Shown: piece after piece, positions 27,773-37,537 of the stretch
Numbering within the stretch: the first letter of the stretch is position 1
How the letters are laid out: each line of letters begins with the position of its first letter
DNA from: Sinorhizobium glycinis
Lineage (GTDB): Bacteria; Pseudomonadota; Alphaproteobacteria; Rhizobiales; Rhizobiaceae
Assembly: GCF_001651865.1 (NCBI RefSeq)
Contig: NZ_LPUX01000068.1
Coordinates: forward strand, 124,001 to 188,000
Direction of reading: 5' to 3'
DNA length: 64,000 nucleotides
The notes under the pieces: generated by a model
The model's input: the letters and a program-made list of their open reading frames with translations, nothing else
Told to the model about the DNA's origin: nothing
Databases searched by the model: none
Made by a program: the position numbers and the translations under genes

Positions 27773-29542
27773 ATGGATCAGATGAATCTTTTCACAGACT
27801 TCGAATCAAGAGTTAAGAACATTCTGGAATCACTTGATATCGTTCGTGAAAAGCGATCCGAGATTGACTTCGGTCGTGTCAATGTAGAGCCGCCGCGGGA
27901 TCCGAGCCACGGTGACGTGGCGACCAACGCAGCGATGGTTCTCGCCAAGTCGCTGGGCACCAACCCGCGCGCCCTTGCCGACCTCATCGTGGACAAGTTG
28001 CGCCAGGATCCGGAGGTGGCTGAGGTCTCCGTCGCCGGGCCGGGGTTCATCAATGTCCGGTTGTCGGTTTCCTATTGGCAGAAGCTGCTTTCGGCGATGG
28101 TGCGGGCGGGCACGGATTTCGGACGCAGTACCGTCGGTGCCGGGCGGAAGGTGAACGTCGAATATGTTTCGGCGAACCCGACCGGGCCGATGCATGTCGG
28201 CCATTGCCGTGGCGCCGTCGTCGGCGACGCTCTCGCCAACCTTCTCGCCTTCGCCGGCTACGACGTCACCAAGGAATACTACATCAACGACGCCGGCTCG
28301 CAGATCGACGTGCTCGCCCGCTCGGCATTCCTGCGCTACCGGCAGGCGCTCGGCGAGGATGTCGGCGAGATCCCGGCCGGGCTCTATCCCGGCGATTACC
28401 TCGTACCCGTTGGCGAGGCGCTTGCCGACGAGTTCGGCACGAGTCTGCGGATCATGCCCGAAGACAAGTGGATGCCGCTTGTCAAGGAACGCGTGATCGA
28501 CGCCATGATGGCGATGATCCGCGAAGATTTGGCGGCGCTGAACGTCAACCACGACGTCTTCTTCTCCGAACGGGCGCTGCACGACAATGGCGCGGCGCGG
28601 ATTCGCACGGCGATCAACGACCTGACCTTCAAGGGGCATGTCTACAAGGGCACGCTGCCGCCGCCGAAGGGCCAATTGCCGGAGGATTGGGAGGACCGCG
28701 AGCAGACGCTCTTCCGTTCCACCGAGGTGGGTGACGACATCGACAGGCCGCTCATCAAGTCGGACGGCAGCTATACTTATTTCGCCGCCGACGTTGCCTA
28801 TTTCAAGGACAAGTTCGACCGTGGATTCCATGAGATGATCTACGTCCTCGGGGCCGACCATGGCGGCTATGTCAAACGCCTGGAGGCGCTGGCGCGGGCG
28901 ATTTCCGAAGGAAACGCGAAGCTGACGGTCTTGCTGTGCCAGCTCGTCAAGCTCTACCGGAACGGCGAACCCGTGAAGATGTCGAAGCGCTCCGGCGACT
29001 TCGTGACGCTGAGGGATGTTGTCGACGAGGTCGGCCGTGATCCCGTACGGTTCATGATGCTCTATCGGAAGAACTCGGAGCCGCTTGATTTCGACTTTGC
29101 CAAGGTGACGGAACAATCAAAGGACAATCCGGTCTTCTACGTGCAGTATGCGCATGCGCGTTGCTGCTCGGTGTTCCGCCAGGCGAAGGAAGCTTTCCCC
29201 GATCTTGATTTGTCTTCGGTCGATCTTGCCGGTGCAGTGATCGGGGCAATCGTTGACCCTGCCGAACTGCAGCTCGTCGCCAAGCTGGCAGAATATCCGC
29301 GCGTCATCGAGGCTGCAGCACTCTCGCAGGAGCCTCACAGAATCGCTTTTTACCTGTATGATCTTGCAGCAGCCTTCCACGCACTCTGGAACAAGGGTAA
29401 GGAAAATCCGGAATTACGCTTTGTTAACGATAAGAACAGAGAATTAAGCATTGCCAGACTCGGGCTGGTGCATGCTGTCGCCTCGGTATTGAAGTCGGGC
29501 CTGTCCGTTACGGGCACCTCGGCACCGGAAGAGATGCGGTAA
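27773..29542 (+). CDS. argS: Arginyl-tRNA synthetase
   Basis: Class I synthetase charging tRNA-Arg. The 589-residue protein has the N-terminal Add1 domain, the HIGH-type motif in [19 protein letters not shown] at about 129-147, the KMSK-type motif in [18 protein letters not shown] at about 399-416, and the DALR anticodon-binding domain at the C-terminus. Starts at 27773 and 27782 are both possible; 27773 follows GGAAAGAG. The SPOR-domain gene follows 62 bases downstream. Confidence 0.97.
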   Translation: MDQMNLFTDFESRVKNILESLDIVREKRSEIDFGRVNVEPPRDPSHGDVATNAAMVLAKSLGTNPRALADLIVDKLRQDPEVAEVSVAGPGFINVRLSVSYWQKLLSAMVRAGTDFGRSTVGAGRKVNVEYVSANPTGPMHVGHCRGAVVGDALANLLAFAGYDVTKEYYINDAGSQIDVLARSAFLRYRQALGEDVGEIPAGLYPGDYLVPVGEALADEFGTSLRIMPEDKWMPLVKERVIDAMMAMIREDLAALNVNHDVFFSERALHDNGAARIRTAINDLTFKGHVYKGTLPPPKGQLPEDWEDREQTLFRSTEVGDDIDRPLIKSDGSYTYFAADVAYFKDKFDRGFHEMIYVLGADHGGYVKRLEALARAISEGNAKLTVLLCQLVKLYRNGEPVKMSKRSGDFVTLRDVVDEVGRDPVRFMMLYRKNSEPLDFDFAKVTEQSKDNPVFYVQYAHARCCSVFRQAKEAFPDLDLSSVDLAGAVIGAIVDPAELQLVAKLAEYPRVIEAAALSQEPHRIAFYLYDLAAAFHALWNKGKENPELRFVNDKNRELSIARLGLVHAVASVLKSGLSVTGTSAPEEMR

Positions 29543-29604
29543 GTAGTGTCACCATTTCCCCACAATGCGCTGGCAATTCAACGCAGCAGTTGTGAGTGGA
29601 AACT

Positions 29605-32496
29605 ATGGCAGACAAACAATTCGCACGAAGCGGGCCGGCAGAATTCGATAGATTGGCCGATGATGATCCGTTGAGCGAACTTGCCCGCATTGTCGGTTAC
29701 GATGCTCGGCCAGCGGTTCAGCAACTGCAGGAGTTGCAGAGGCACCAGGAGGCGATCCGGCGCGATCCGACCTTTGATCTCGAAGACGAGCTGCTGCGCG
29801 CATTCGACGGCTATGACGCGCCGCGCGCGGCGCCAGTGCATCCCGACAGCGGGCTCGTCGAGCACCCGGTCGCCAATGCCGCGGCGGGCTCGCCTGCCGA
29901 GCCTGTGCTGGAAGGCCAAGAACCGGCGATCGCAGAGTCTTCTGCTTCCGTCGTCGAGCTCGCCGAAGACGTATCCCCCGAACCGGTGGCCTTCTCTCCG
30001 GTTTCAGGCGAAGGTCAGGTCTCCAACGATCTTGAGGCTGAAGCCGTCGCGGCGCAGGACATCGATGCCGCCGTCGATCTGGAGCGCGAACTCGAGCTGT
30101 CGCTCGGCTATGAAGATCTGTCGGCGGAGCCGTCGCCGGCAGACGATGTGGTGCAATCCACTCTGCAGCCGCAGACGCCGGAACTGCCTGTGTTTGAAGA
30201 TTGGCAGGAGCCGCTTGCCTCCAGGCTCGCTGCCGCCGGCAAGGCTGCCGAACGCGCGAATATCGCGGAGCCGGTTTACCTGGATATGGCCGAGCCCGAT
30301 CTGCCGCAGGAACCAGCCGTCACCGAGGCGATCGCTGCGCATGTATCGCCCGCCATGCCGTCTGAGCCGGCTGCTTCCGATCACGTCGATCGGCTGCTCG
30401 CCGACGTGGAGCGCTTTCCGGTGATTCCGGTCGCCGCCGCGACAGGCGCAGCAGCCGCTTTAGCGCCTCCCGTTTCCGCCCCTGTGGCAAAGAAGAACAC
30501 CTATCCATTCACGCCGATGTTCAGCCGCGCGACGCCGGTCGCGTCGAGCGCCGGAACGTCTCAGCAGCGAGCCTTCGCCACCCCGATCCCGACCCCCGCT
30601 GCCGTGACGGCACCGGTCGCTCCCGTCCTTCCGCCGAAGGCGCCTGCCGAACCGGAACTGGAGACCGCACAAGGCAAGCTGGCCCAAGGTGAAGCCGAGC
30701 CGAGCTTCGATCTCGATGATTTCGAGCTCGAACTGGCCGACATCGCCGCGGATATGGATCTGTCGAAGGACGAGGGGCCGAAGGCGGCTGCAGAAGTGCC
30801 GGTCGTAGGGCATCCCGCACTGGTGGAGCCGGCTGCTCAGCCGTTCCTGCAGGCACTCGCACCGACCGGCGCGCCGGAGCCGCGTCGCGAACAGGCGCCG
30901 CAAGTTGCTCGAGCGCCTGCGGCCATCGAGGTCGAGGAGACCGAAAGTCCGCTGCCTTTCGATCCCGCCATGATCGGCGAGATGGAGAGCGGCGTCGCGC
31001 CGATCGCCGATCTCGATGTCCCGCAGCTGCCGTCGCTGGAGGCGGAGGAGAAGCCGGTTTCCTATCCGGGCGATTTCGATCTCGACATCGATGCGGAAAT
31101 GGCACAGCTCTTCAGCACGCCGGCTACGGCTGCAAAGGCCGGCGCACGCCAGGCCGAGGTTGCGCCCGCGGCGCGCGCCGGGACGGCCGGCAACGGAACC
31201 CCGCCGCTCGCTTCGCTCGACGATTTCGAAGAATTCGAGAAGGCAATGGAAGAGGACTTCCAGCGTTCGATGTCGGAACGCCGCAGCGCGGCGCAAGAGG
31301 TCGAGCGGCAGGCGGCCATGCCGCGCGCCGAGTCCGATGATTTTGCCGAACAGGGCTATGGCCGCCGCTCGCAGCGCACGATGCTGCTCGCCGCAAGCGT
31401 TGCCGGCGTCATCATCCTCGGGGGCGCCGCCGTCTACGCCTGGATGGGCGGCAGCGGCGCGGTCCTTTCCGGCGACGGCCCCAAGATCATCCTCGCCGAC
31501 AAGGATCCGGTTAAGATCGTTCCCGAACAGAAGGGCGGCAAGACGGTCCCGAACCAGGACAAGGCCGTCTATGATCGCGTGGCGGGCGACCATAGCAACG
31601 CGCCGCGCCAGGAGGCCTTGGTCTCCTCGACGGAAGAGCCGATGGACGTGGTTCAAAAAACGCTGACACCCGAAACCCTGCCGCTGGAAGGCAGTGACGA
31701 TGGGGACGCGTTGCCCGGTGTGTCTCCCGCGGAAGGGGAAGAGGTCGCGCGCCTGACGCCGGATGCGCCTGCGGACGGTGCCGCTGCCGAGCAGGAAAGC
31801 GCTCCGGCTGTCGCGCCGCGCAAGGTCCGGACCATGATCGTCAAGCCGGATGGGACGCTCGTTCCTCGTGACGAGCCGCCGGTCGAAACCGCCAACGCGG
31901 CGGCTGCCACTCAACCCATCCCCGCCAGCGCTTCGGCCGAAGCGGGCGCTTCCGGTTCCCAGGGCAAGGCGGCGGTCGCGGTTGCTGCAGGCGAGCTGCG
32001 TGCCGCCGAAGAGCCGGCCGCTCCTGCCGAGAAGGTCGCGCTTGCAGCGCCGAGCAAGCCGACGGAGAATGAGGTTGCTCCCGTTCGCAGCGTCAAGACG
32101 ACGGCCGTCGGCAGCGAACCGGTCCCGCAGGCGCGACCCGCCGCTGAAACACCTGCAGCTGCCACTCCGACTGCGGCGCCGGAAGGCCAAGCGGCCACGG
32201 AAACGGCGGCTGCACAGCCTGCCGCCCCACTTGCGACGGCATCGGTTCCGGCCGGCAGCTATGTGGTCCAGATTGCCTCGCTGCCTTCCGAGGCCGAGGC
32301 GCAGAAGAGCTACAACAGCCTCGCGGCCAAGTTCGCGAGCGTCATCGGTGGTCGCGGCGTGGACATCCGCAAGGCCGACATTGCCGGGAAGGGTACCTAT
32401 TATCGCGTGAGGATACCGGCCGGCTCGCGGGATGAAGCGAATGCACTTTGCTCTCGCTACAAGAGCGCCGGCGGAAGCTGCCTCGTGACGAAGTAG
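29605..32496 (+). CDS. Large SPOR-domain membrane protein
   Basis: Unusually long (963 residues) single-pass membrane protein. Residues 1 to about 590 are cytoplasmic, acidic, Ala/Pro/Glu-rich and mostly disordered, with short repeated acidic motifs such as SFDLDDFELELADIAADMDL and LDDFEEFEKAMEEDF. One membrane helix (LLAASVAGVIILGGAAVYAW) lies at about 593-612, then a Pro/Ala-rich periplasmic linker, and a C-terminal SPOR domain (about 890-963, GSYVVQIASLPSEAEAQKSY). SPOR domains bind denuded glycan strands at division sites, so a divisome or septal role is likely. Start at ATG 29605; GTG 29596 is possible. The argS-SPOR-nagZ-scpAB order is widely kept in alphaproteobacteria. Confidence 0.9.
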   Translation: MADKQFARSGPAEFDRLADDDPLSELARIVGYDARPAVQQLQELQRHQEAIRRDPTFDLEDELLRAFDGYDAPRAAPVHPDSGLVEHPVANAAAGSPAEPVLEGQEPAIAESSASVVELAEDVSPEPVAFSPVSGEGQVSNDLEAEAVAAQDIDAAVDLERELELSLGYEDLSAEPSPADDVVQSTLQPQTPELPVFEDWQEPLASRLAAAGKAAERANIAEPVYLDMAEPDLPQEPAVTEAIAAHVSPAMPSEPAASDHVDRLLADVERFPVIPVAAATGAAAALAPPVSAPVAKKNTYPFTPMFSRATPVASSAGTSQQRAFATPIPTPAAVTAPVAPVLPPKAPAEPELETAQGKLAQGEAEPSFDLDDFELELADIAADMDLSKDEGPKAAAEVPVVGHPALVEPAAQPFLQALAPTGAPEPRREQAPQVARAPAAIEVEETESPLPFDPAMIGEMESGVAPIADLDVPQLPSLEAEEKPVSYPGDFDLDIDAEMAQLFSTPATAAKAGARQAEVAPAARAGTAGNGTPPLASLDDFEEFEKAMEEDFQRSMSERRSAAQEVERQAAMPRAESDDFAEQGYGRRSQRTMLLAASVAGVIILGGAAVYAWMGGSGAVLSGDGPKIILADKDPVKIVPEQKGGKTVPNQDKAVYDRVAGDHSNAPRQEALVSSTEEPMDVVQKTLTPETLPLEGSDDGDALPGVSPAEGEEVARLTPDAPADGAAAEQESAPAVAPRKVRTMIVKPDGTLVPRDEPPVETANAAAATQPIPASASAEAGASGSQGKAAVAVAAGELRAAEEPAAPAEKVALAAPSKPTENEVAPVRSVKTTAVGSEPVPQARPAAETPAAATPTAAPEGQAATETAAAQPAAPLATASVPAGSYVVQIASLPSEAEAQKSYNSLAAKFASVIGGRGVDIRKADIAGKGTYYRVRIPAGSRDEANALCSRYKSAGGSCLVTK

Positions 32497-32519
32497 CCGC
32501 AAAAGGTTCAAGAGAAAAG

Positions 32520-32548
32520 CGGGCGCGGCAGGAATGTCGCGCCCGTTT
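32520..32548 (+). terminator. Probable terminator after the SPOR-domain gene
   Basis: Stem CGGGCGCG / CGCGCCCG enclosing 10 bases, followed by TTTCG. The T run is short, so readthrough into nagZ is possible. Confidence 0.55.
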
Positions 32549-32636
32549 CGTTGGTCGATCCCTTTGCCTGTGCATGGAGAGGTGGTGTGACGCTTTGCGG
32601 CTTCGCGGTTCGGCCGCAGGACACTATGATCCAGGT

Positions 32637-33653
32637 ATGAGCGAATCAAAGGCATTCATCTCGGGCTGCAAGGGCCTTCTTCTGACGGCGGAAGAGCGCA
32701 GTTTCTTCGCCGGCGAACGCCCCTGGGGCTTCATTCTCTTCGGCCGCAACATCGGTGAGAAAGAGCAGATCTGCGATCTCGTGGCGGCCCTGCGGGACAG
32801 CGTCGGCAATCCGAAAGCGCCGGTCCTGATCGATCAGGAGGGCGGCCGTGTCCAGCGCATTCGCCCGCCGCTCGCGCAACAATATCCGGGCGGCTCGGCC
32901 ATCGGCGAGATCTACCGGCAGGACAATAAGATGGGGTTGCGCGCGGCTTGGCTGCTCGGACGTCTCCATGCGTTCGATCTCCTGCGCTTCGGCATCACGG
33001 TGGATTGCCTGCCGGTTCTCGACGTGCCGGTGCCCGGCAGCCATGACGTCATCGGCAATCGCGCCTATGGACACGATCCCGCGACCGTGACGGCAATCGG
33101 GCGGGCGGTGAGCGAGGGCCTGAAAGCGGGCGGCATGCTGCCGGTGATGAAGCACATGCCGGGCCATGGCCGCACCTTCGTGGATTCGCATCACAATCTG
33201 CCGGTGGTCAACGCCTCGCTGGAAGAACTGAAGCGCGTCGACTTCCAGCCTTTCGCCGCCATGAAGGACGAGGCGATGGCAATGTCGGCGCATATGGTGT
33301 TCACGGCAATCGATCCGGAAAATCCGGCGACGACGTCGGCTAAAGTCGTGCAGGAGATCATCCGCGACTATATCGGCTTCGACGGCCTGTTGATGTCCGA
33401 CGACGTTTCCATGAACGCACTTGCCGGGGACATGACGACCCGCGCCCGGGGGATTATCGGCGCGGGCCTCGATCTCGTCTTGCATTGTCATGGCATTATG
33501 GAAGAAATGAAGGCCGTTGCCGATGTCGTACCGGTTCTTTCGGGCGAACGGCTGCGCAGGGCCAGGGCGGCCGACGCCGCCTTCCGGCAGCCTGATGGTT
33601 CGGACGAAGACTTGTTGCGAGCGGAGTTCAATGCGATGTTCTCGCTCGCCTGA
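32637..33653 (+). CDS. nagZ: Beta-N-acetylhexosaminidase NagZ
   Basis: Cytoplasmic GH3 enzyme that removes GlcNAc from GlcNAc-anhydromuropeptides during peptidoglycan recycling. The 338-residue protein shows GFILFGRNI, LIDQEGGRVQRI, the NagZ signature KHMPGHGRTFVDSHHNLPVV (catalytic His/Asp loop) and the nucleophile region FDGLLMSDDVSMNAL. The ATG at 32637 gives the family start. Next come scpA and scpB, with 49 bases to scpA. Confidence 0.95.
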   Translation: MSESKAFISGCKGLLLTAEERSFFAGERPWGFILFGRNIGEKEQICDLVAALRDSVGNPKAPVLIDQEGGRVQRIRPPLAQQYPGGSAIGEIYRQDNKMGLRAAWLLGRLHAFDLLRFGITVDCLPVLDVPVPGSHDVIGNRAYGHDPATVTAIGRAVSEGLKAGGMLPVMKHMPGHGRTFVDSHHNLPVVNASLEELKRVDFQPFAAMKDEAMAMSAHMVFTAIDPENPATTSAKVVQEIIRDYIGFDGLLMSDDVSMNALAGDMTTRARGIIGAGLDLVLHCHGIMEEMKAVADVVPVLSGERLRRARAADAAFRQPDGSDEDLLRAEFNAMFSLA

Positions 33654-33702
33654 GGCGGAATGAGAAAAGGCGGCTCCGACCGCGGCGAAGGGCATAGTGG
33701 CG

Positions 33703-34566
33703 ATGGGTTCTGACGAAAGGCAGGGACAGCCTGTGGCAAAGGCGCCGATGGAGCCTTTGTGGCAGGAGGAGTCCGCCGATCGCGGCTTGCACGAGGAAGA
33801 GCTCGTCGTCGACATCGGCGGCTTCGAGGGTCCGCTTGATCTGCTTCTCCATCTTGCCCGCAGCCAGCGCGTCGATCTTTCCCGCATCTCGGTTCTGGCG
33901 CTTGCCGAGCAGTATATCGCCTTCATCGAGCGGGCCCGCTCGATCCGCATCGAACTTGCCGCCGATTACCTCGTCATGGCGGCGTGGCTTGCCTATCTGA
34001 AGTCGCGCCTGCTGATTCCCCAGCAGCCGAAGGACGAGGGCCCCTCCGGCGAGGAGATGGCTTCCGCCCTCGCATTCCGGCTGAAGCGCCTCGAGGCGAT
34101 GCGCGATGCCGCGACGCGGCTGGTCAACCGCAACAGGCTGGGTCGCGACGTCTTCGCGCGCGGCGCGCCCGAGCACCTCGTATCGGAGAGAAAGTCCGAT
34201 TACGACGCTTCGCTTTACGACTTGCTGACGGCCTACGCCACGCTCCGGCAACGCCAGGCGATAACGCAGGTTACGATCGAGAAGCGCCATGTCTGGTCGC
34301 TTGCCGATGCCCGCCTCATCCTCGCCCGAATGGTCGGCAGCCTCGACGACTGGACCGCCCTCGACCATTTCCTCATCCGCTACATGACGGGCCCGAAGGA
34401 GCGCGCAACCGCCATTGCGAGTTCCTTTGCCGCGTCGCTCGAACTGGTGCGGGAAGGACGGTTGGAGATCCGGCAGGACGCCGCTTTCGCGCCGATCTAT
34501 TTGAGGCGCGGGCCGAAGCCGATCGATGCCGCAACCCTGGCGGAAATGGAGGCGGCGCGTGGCTGA
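33703..34566 (+). CDS. scpA: Segregation and condensation protein A
   Basis: Kleisin subunit that bridges SMC dimers and binds ScpB in the chromosome-condensing complex. The protein (287 residues from ATG 33703) has the ScpA N-terminal signature VDIGGFEGPLDLLLHLARSQ, followed by LADYLVMAAWLAYLKSRLLIP-type kleisin helices, and the C-terminal winged-helix region. GTG 33697 is an alternative start two codons upstream. It overlaps scpB by 8 bases. The smc gene is not in the window. Confidence 0.95.
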   Translation: MGSDERQGQPVAKAPMEPLWQEESADRGLHEEELVVDIGGFEGPLDLLLHLARSQRVDLSRISVLALAEQYIAFIERARSIRIELAADYLVMAAWLAYLKSRLLIPQQPKDEGPSGEEMASALAFRLKRLEAMRDAATRLVNRNRLGRDVFARGAPEHLVSERKSDYDASLYDLLTAYATLRQRQAITQVTIEKRHVWSLADARLILARMVGSLDDWTALDHFLIRYMTGPKERATAIASSFAASLELVREGRLEIRQDAAFAPIYLRRGPKPIDAATLAEMEAARG

Positions 34567-35287
34567 GGCACAAAAATACTTGCCCGGATTACCCGATGAC
34601 GAGGGGGACCTCGAGGAGGTGTTCATCGATCCAGGGCTCGCGGAGGAGGCGGAGCGCATTGCCGAAGCACTCGTTTTCGCATCGGCGCAGCCGATTTCCG
34701 AGACCTATATCGCCAGCCGGATACCCCGCGGGGTCGATGTCGGGCGGATCATGTCGCGGCTCAAGGCTTCTTATGCGAGCCGCGGCGTCAATCTCGTGCA
34801 GGTCGCCGACCATTGGGCCTTCCGTACCGCGGCCGATCTCTCCTTCGTCGTGCAGACGGATGAGCAGGAAGTCAAGAAGCTCTCCCGCGCCGCGCTCGAA
34901 GTGCTGGCCATAATCGCCTATCACCAGCCGGTGACGCGTGCGGAGATCGAGGACATCCGCGGCGTTCAAACCTCCAAGGGCACGCTCGATGTGCTGATGG
35001 AAGCGGGCTGGGTGCGTTTTCGCGGCCGCAGGCGCACGCCGGGGCGGCCGGTGACGTTCGGGACGACGCGGGATTTCCTCGATCATTTCGGGCTGGAGGA
35101 GATCCGCGATCTTCCGGGCATCGAGGAATTGAAGGGCGCCGGGCTCCTGTCCGGTCGCGTTCCCTCCAACCTGCATATTCCGGTGCCTGTCGGCGAGGAC
35201 GAACTTTCCGACAATGAGGATCCCATCACCCAGATGGACCTCGAGGAACTGGGCCTCTTGACTCCGAAGGCTGAAGAAGACGATTAG
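34559..35287 (+). CDS. scpB: Segregation and condensation protein B
   Basis: Winged-helix partner of ScpA in the SMC-ScpAB complex. The 242-residue protein has the two winged-helix domains, with RIAEALVFASAQPISETYIA at about 30-50, ALEVLAIIAYHQPVTRAEIEDIRG in the middle and TTRDFLDHFGL near 170, followed by an acidic tail. The GTG at 34559 is preceded by GGAGG and lies within scpA, indicating translational coupling. Confidence 0.94.
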   Translation: MAEAQKYLPGLPDDEGDLEEVFIDPGLAEEAERIAEALVFASAQPISETYIASRIPRGVDVGRIMSRLKASYASRGVNLVQVADHWAFRTAADLSFVVQTDEQEVKKLSRAALEVLAIIAYHQPVTRAEIEDIRGVQTSKGTLDVLMEAGWVRFRGRRRTPGRPVTFGTTRDFLDHFGLEEIRDLPGIEELKGAGLLSGRVPSNLHIPVPVGEDELSDNEDPITQMDLEELGLLTPKAEEDD

Positions 35288-35306
35288 AAATCCTGAGTAG
35301 GTGTAT

Positions 35307-35320
35307 CGGCTTTAAAGCCG
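35307..35320. repeat. 14-base perfect palindrome after scpB
   Basis: CGGCTTTAAAGCCG, 20 bases after the scpB stop and 39 before the ABC ATPase start. No T run follows, so it may be a weak terminator or a protein-binding site. Confidence 0.3.
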
Positions 35321-35358
35321 CTGTGCCGCCGAAGGCCTTCGGTTCAAGGAATGCAGGT

Positions 35359-36468
35359 ATGGTTTCAGACACGCTCAACGGCGCCGTTGCGACGACGAGA
35401 CGGTCGGGAGTGTCGTTTGCGGCAAGCCTTGCATTCGAAAACATCAGCCACCGATATCATTCCAAGGACACGATCAAGAACGTCTCGCTGACCGCCGAGG
35501 CCGGCGAGGTGCTGTGTCTGCTCGGGCCCTCCGGCTCCGGCAAAACGACCTTGCTGCGGATCGCGGCCGGCATCGAGATGCAGACCGGCGGCCGGCTTCT
35601 GCTGAACGGTCGGGAAATATCGGGTCCTTCCGTTTTCCTTCCGCCGGAAAGGCGTGGCGTCGGGCTGATGTTTCAGGATTTCGCGCTCTTTCCGCACATG
35701 ACCATTCGGGACAACGTCTGCTTCGGGCTGACCGACCTGCCGAAAAAGGAGGCTTTGATCCAGGCGGATGCAGCGCTGGATCGTGTGGGCCTGTTTCATT
35801 ACGCGGATCGCTATCCGCATGTGCTTTCCGGCGGCGAACAGCAGCGGGTGGCGCTTGCCCGGGCGCTCGCCCCGCGGCCGGCGGTGCTGTTGATGGACGA
35901 GCCTTTCTCCGGCCTCGATTCGCGCCTCAAGGACTCCATCCGTGCCGACACGCTGGCCATCCTGCGCGAAACGCGGGCGACGGCGATCGTCGTGACCCAC
36001 GACGCGGAAGAGGCGATGCGCATGGCCGACCGGATTGCGCTACTGAGGGATGGCTGCTTGGTTCAGGTCGGCACCGCCGACGAGCTCTATCGCAAGCCAC
36101 GCAATCTCTTTGCCGCCGGGTTCTTTTCCGAGATCAACGTGTTCGATGCGCGTGTGCGCGGCGGCCGCGTCGAAACGCCGCTCGGCGGCGTGCCTGCCGC
36201 AGAGTACAACGAGGGGCAGCACCTGAGCGTGGCGGTGCGGCTCTCCGGTGTTCAACTGAAGCCGGAGGGCGGCGACATCCCGGCACGCATCCTGTCGCGG
36301 CGTTTTCTGGGCGTCGTCGAGCTCCTTGAACTCGCCGTGCCGCAGTCGGAACGCACGGTGCGGGCCCGCATCCGCGCCGATCTGTTGCCGCAAGGATTGC
36401 GTGACGTCACGCTTTCCGTTAACGAGCGCGACATATTGGTGTTTGAAAAAGACGCCTCGACATCTTAG
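35359..36468 (+). CDS. Orphan ABC transporter ATP-binding protein (FbpC/PotA/CysA type)
   Basis: ATPase of the family that powers import of ferric iron, spermidine, sulfate or similar. The 369-residue protein has Walker A LLGPSGSGKTTLLRI at about 55-69, Q-loop MFQDFALFPHM, signature LSGGEQQRVALARAL, Walker B VLLMDEPFSGLD, H-loop IVVTHDAEEA, and a C-terminal TOBE domain from about 280. No permease or binding protein gene is adjacent: scpB lies upstream and tatA downstream, so the partner is elsewhere or the subunit is shared. ATG 35359 was chosen for its ribosome site (AAGGAATGCAGG). Confidence 0.85.
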   Translation: MVSDTLNGAVATTRRSGVSFAASLAFENISHRYHSKDTIKNVSLTAEAGEVLCLLGPSGSGKTTLLRIAAGIEMQTGGRLLLNGREISGPSVFLPPERRGVGLMFQDFALFPHMTIRDNVCFGLTDLPKKEALIQADAALDRVGLFHYADRYPHVLSGGEQQRVALARALAPRPAVLLMDEPFSGLDSRLKDSIRADTLAILRETRATAIVVTHDAEEAMRMADRIALLRDGCLVQVGTADELYRKPRNLFAAGFFSEINVFDARVRGGRVETPLGGVPAAEYNEGQHLSVAVRLSGVQLKPEGGDIPARILSRRFLGVVELLELAVPQSERTVRARIRADLLPQGLRDVTLSVNERDILVFEKDASTS

Positions 36469-36560
36469 GTTCGGTCAGAACGACGCCGTGCCTTTAAGCG
36501 GCGCCTGAAAAATGACAACGTGATGGCTTTAAATCGATAAAGCCTCGAGGGAGTAAGTGG

Positions 36561-36767
36561 ATGGGTTCGTTTAGCATCTGGCATTGGCTGATCGTCCTGG
36601 TGGTCGTGCTGCTGTTGTTTGGCCGCGGCAAGATCCCGGAACTGATGGGCGATGTTGCCAAGGGCATCAAGAACTTCAAGAAGGGCATGACCGACGAGGA
36701 CGCCGCCTCGGCCGACAAGACGATCGACGGCAACACCGTCGAGCACAAGTCCGACGAAGTCCGCTGA
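36561..36767 (+). CDS. tatA: TatA, twin-arginine translocase pore subunit
   Basis: Small membrane protein that multimerises to form the Tat channel for folded proteins. The 68-residue product has one membrane helix (about 5-22), the [20 protein letters not shown] hinge and amphipathic helix, and an acidic tail. It starts a tatABC operon; GAGGGAGTAAGTGG precedes the ATG. Confidence 0.97.
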   Translation: MGSFSIWHWLIVLVVVLLLFGRGKIPELMGDVAKGIKNFKKGMTDEDAASADKTIDGNTVEHKSDEVR

Positions 36768-36838
36768 CGATCGAAGATGGCGGGATCGGGTGCGGAGGCG
36801 CCCGATGAGCCGCATTACGGGTTTGTAGGGCGCGTCGG

Positions 36839-37537
36839 ATGCTTGATATCGGCTGGACCGAGCTTGTTGTTATTGCAATCGTCTTGATCGTCGTCGTCGG
36901 ACCGAAGGACCTGCCGCCCATGCTGCGGGCTTTCGGGCGGATGACGTCGCGGATGCGGGGCATGGCCTCCGACTTCCGCCGCCAGTTCGATGAAGCGTTG
37001 CGCGAAGCCGACCTCGACGAGGTCCGCAAGACGATCAGCGATGCGCAAAGCCTCAACCCGACGACGGCATTGCGTGACGCGATGAACCCGCTGCGGCAGC
37101 TCGGCAACGAGATCAAATCGGACCTGCAGCGGGCGACGACGCCCGACACCCCGGCTCAACCTGCAACACCCGAGCCGCCGGTGACGCCCGAGGCTCCAGT
37201 CGAGCCGGCAAGTGCGACCGCTGCACCTGCCAAGCCCGTCGACACGGTGGCGGCCGCCGCGGTCGGATCGGCCTCCCGGCAAATGGAACGTGTGGCGGCG
37301 GAAGAGGTCAAGCCGGCGGAGGCGAAGGCTGTCGAGGCGACGCCGAAGCGCGCCGCCAAGCCCAGAGCGCAGAAGGCAACCGTCAAGGAATCGCCGCTCG
37401 AAGGAGTCGCAAAGAGAACCGCGTCTGCGTCTGCGCCGAAGAAAGCGACCGCCCGGAAGACCGAAGGCGAGGGCCCGACCGCTGTCAAGACCAAGAAGAC
37501 AAGCGCATCTTCGCGCAAGATAAAAGGTGACGCATGA
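36839..37537 (+). CDS. tatB: TatB, twin-arginine translocase receptor subunit
   Basis: Forms the substrate-binding complex with TatC. The 232-residue protein has MLDIGWTELVVIAIVLIVVV as its membrane helix, GPKDLPPMLRAFGRMTSRM as amphipathic helix, and a long Ala/Pro/Lys-rich tail (about 105-232), longer than in enteric TatB. It overlaps tatC by 4 bases (ATGA). Confidence 0.95.
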   Translation: MLDIGWTELVVIAIVLIVVVGPKDLPPMLRAFGRMTSRMRGMASDFRRQFDEALREADLDEVRKTISDAQSLNPTTALRDAMNPLRQLGNEIKSDLQRATTPDTPAQPATPEPPVTPEAPVEPASATAAPAKPVDTVAAAAVGSASRQMERVAAEEVKPAEAKAVEATPKRAAKPRAQKATVKESPLEGVAKRTASASAPKKATARKTEGEGPTAVKTKKTSASSRKIKGDA

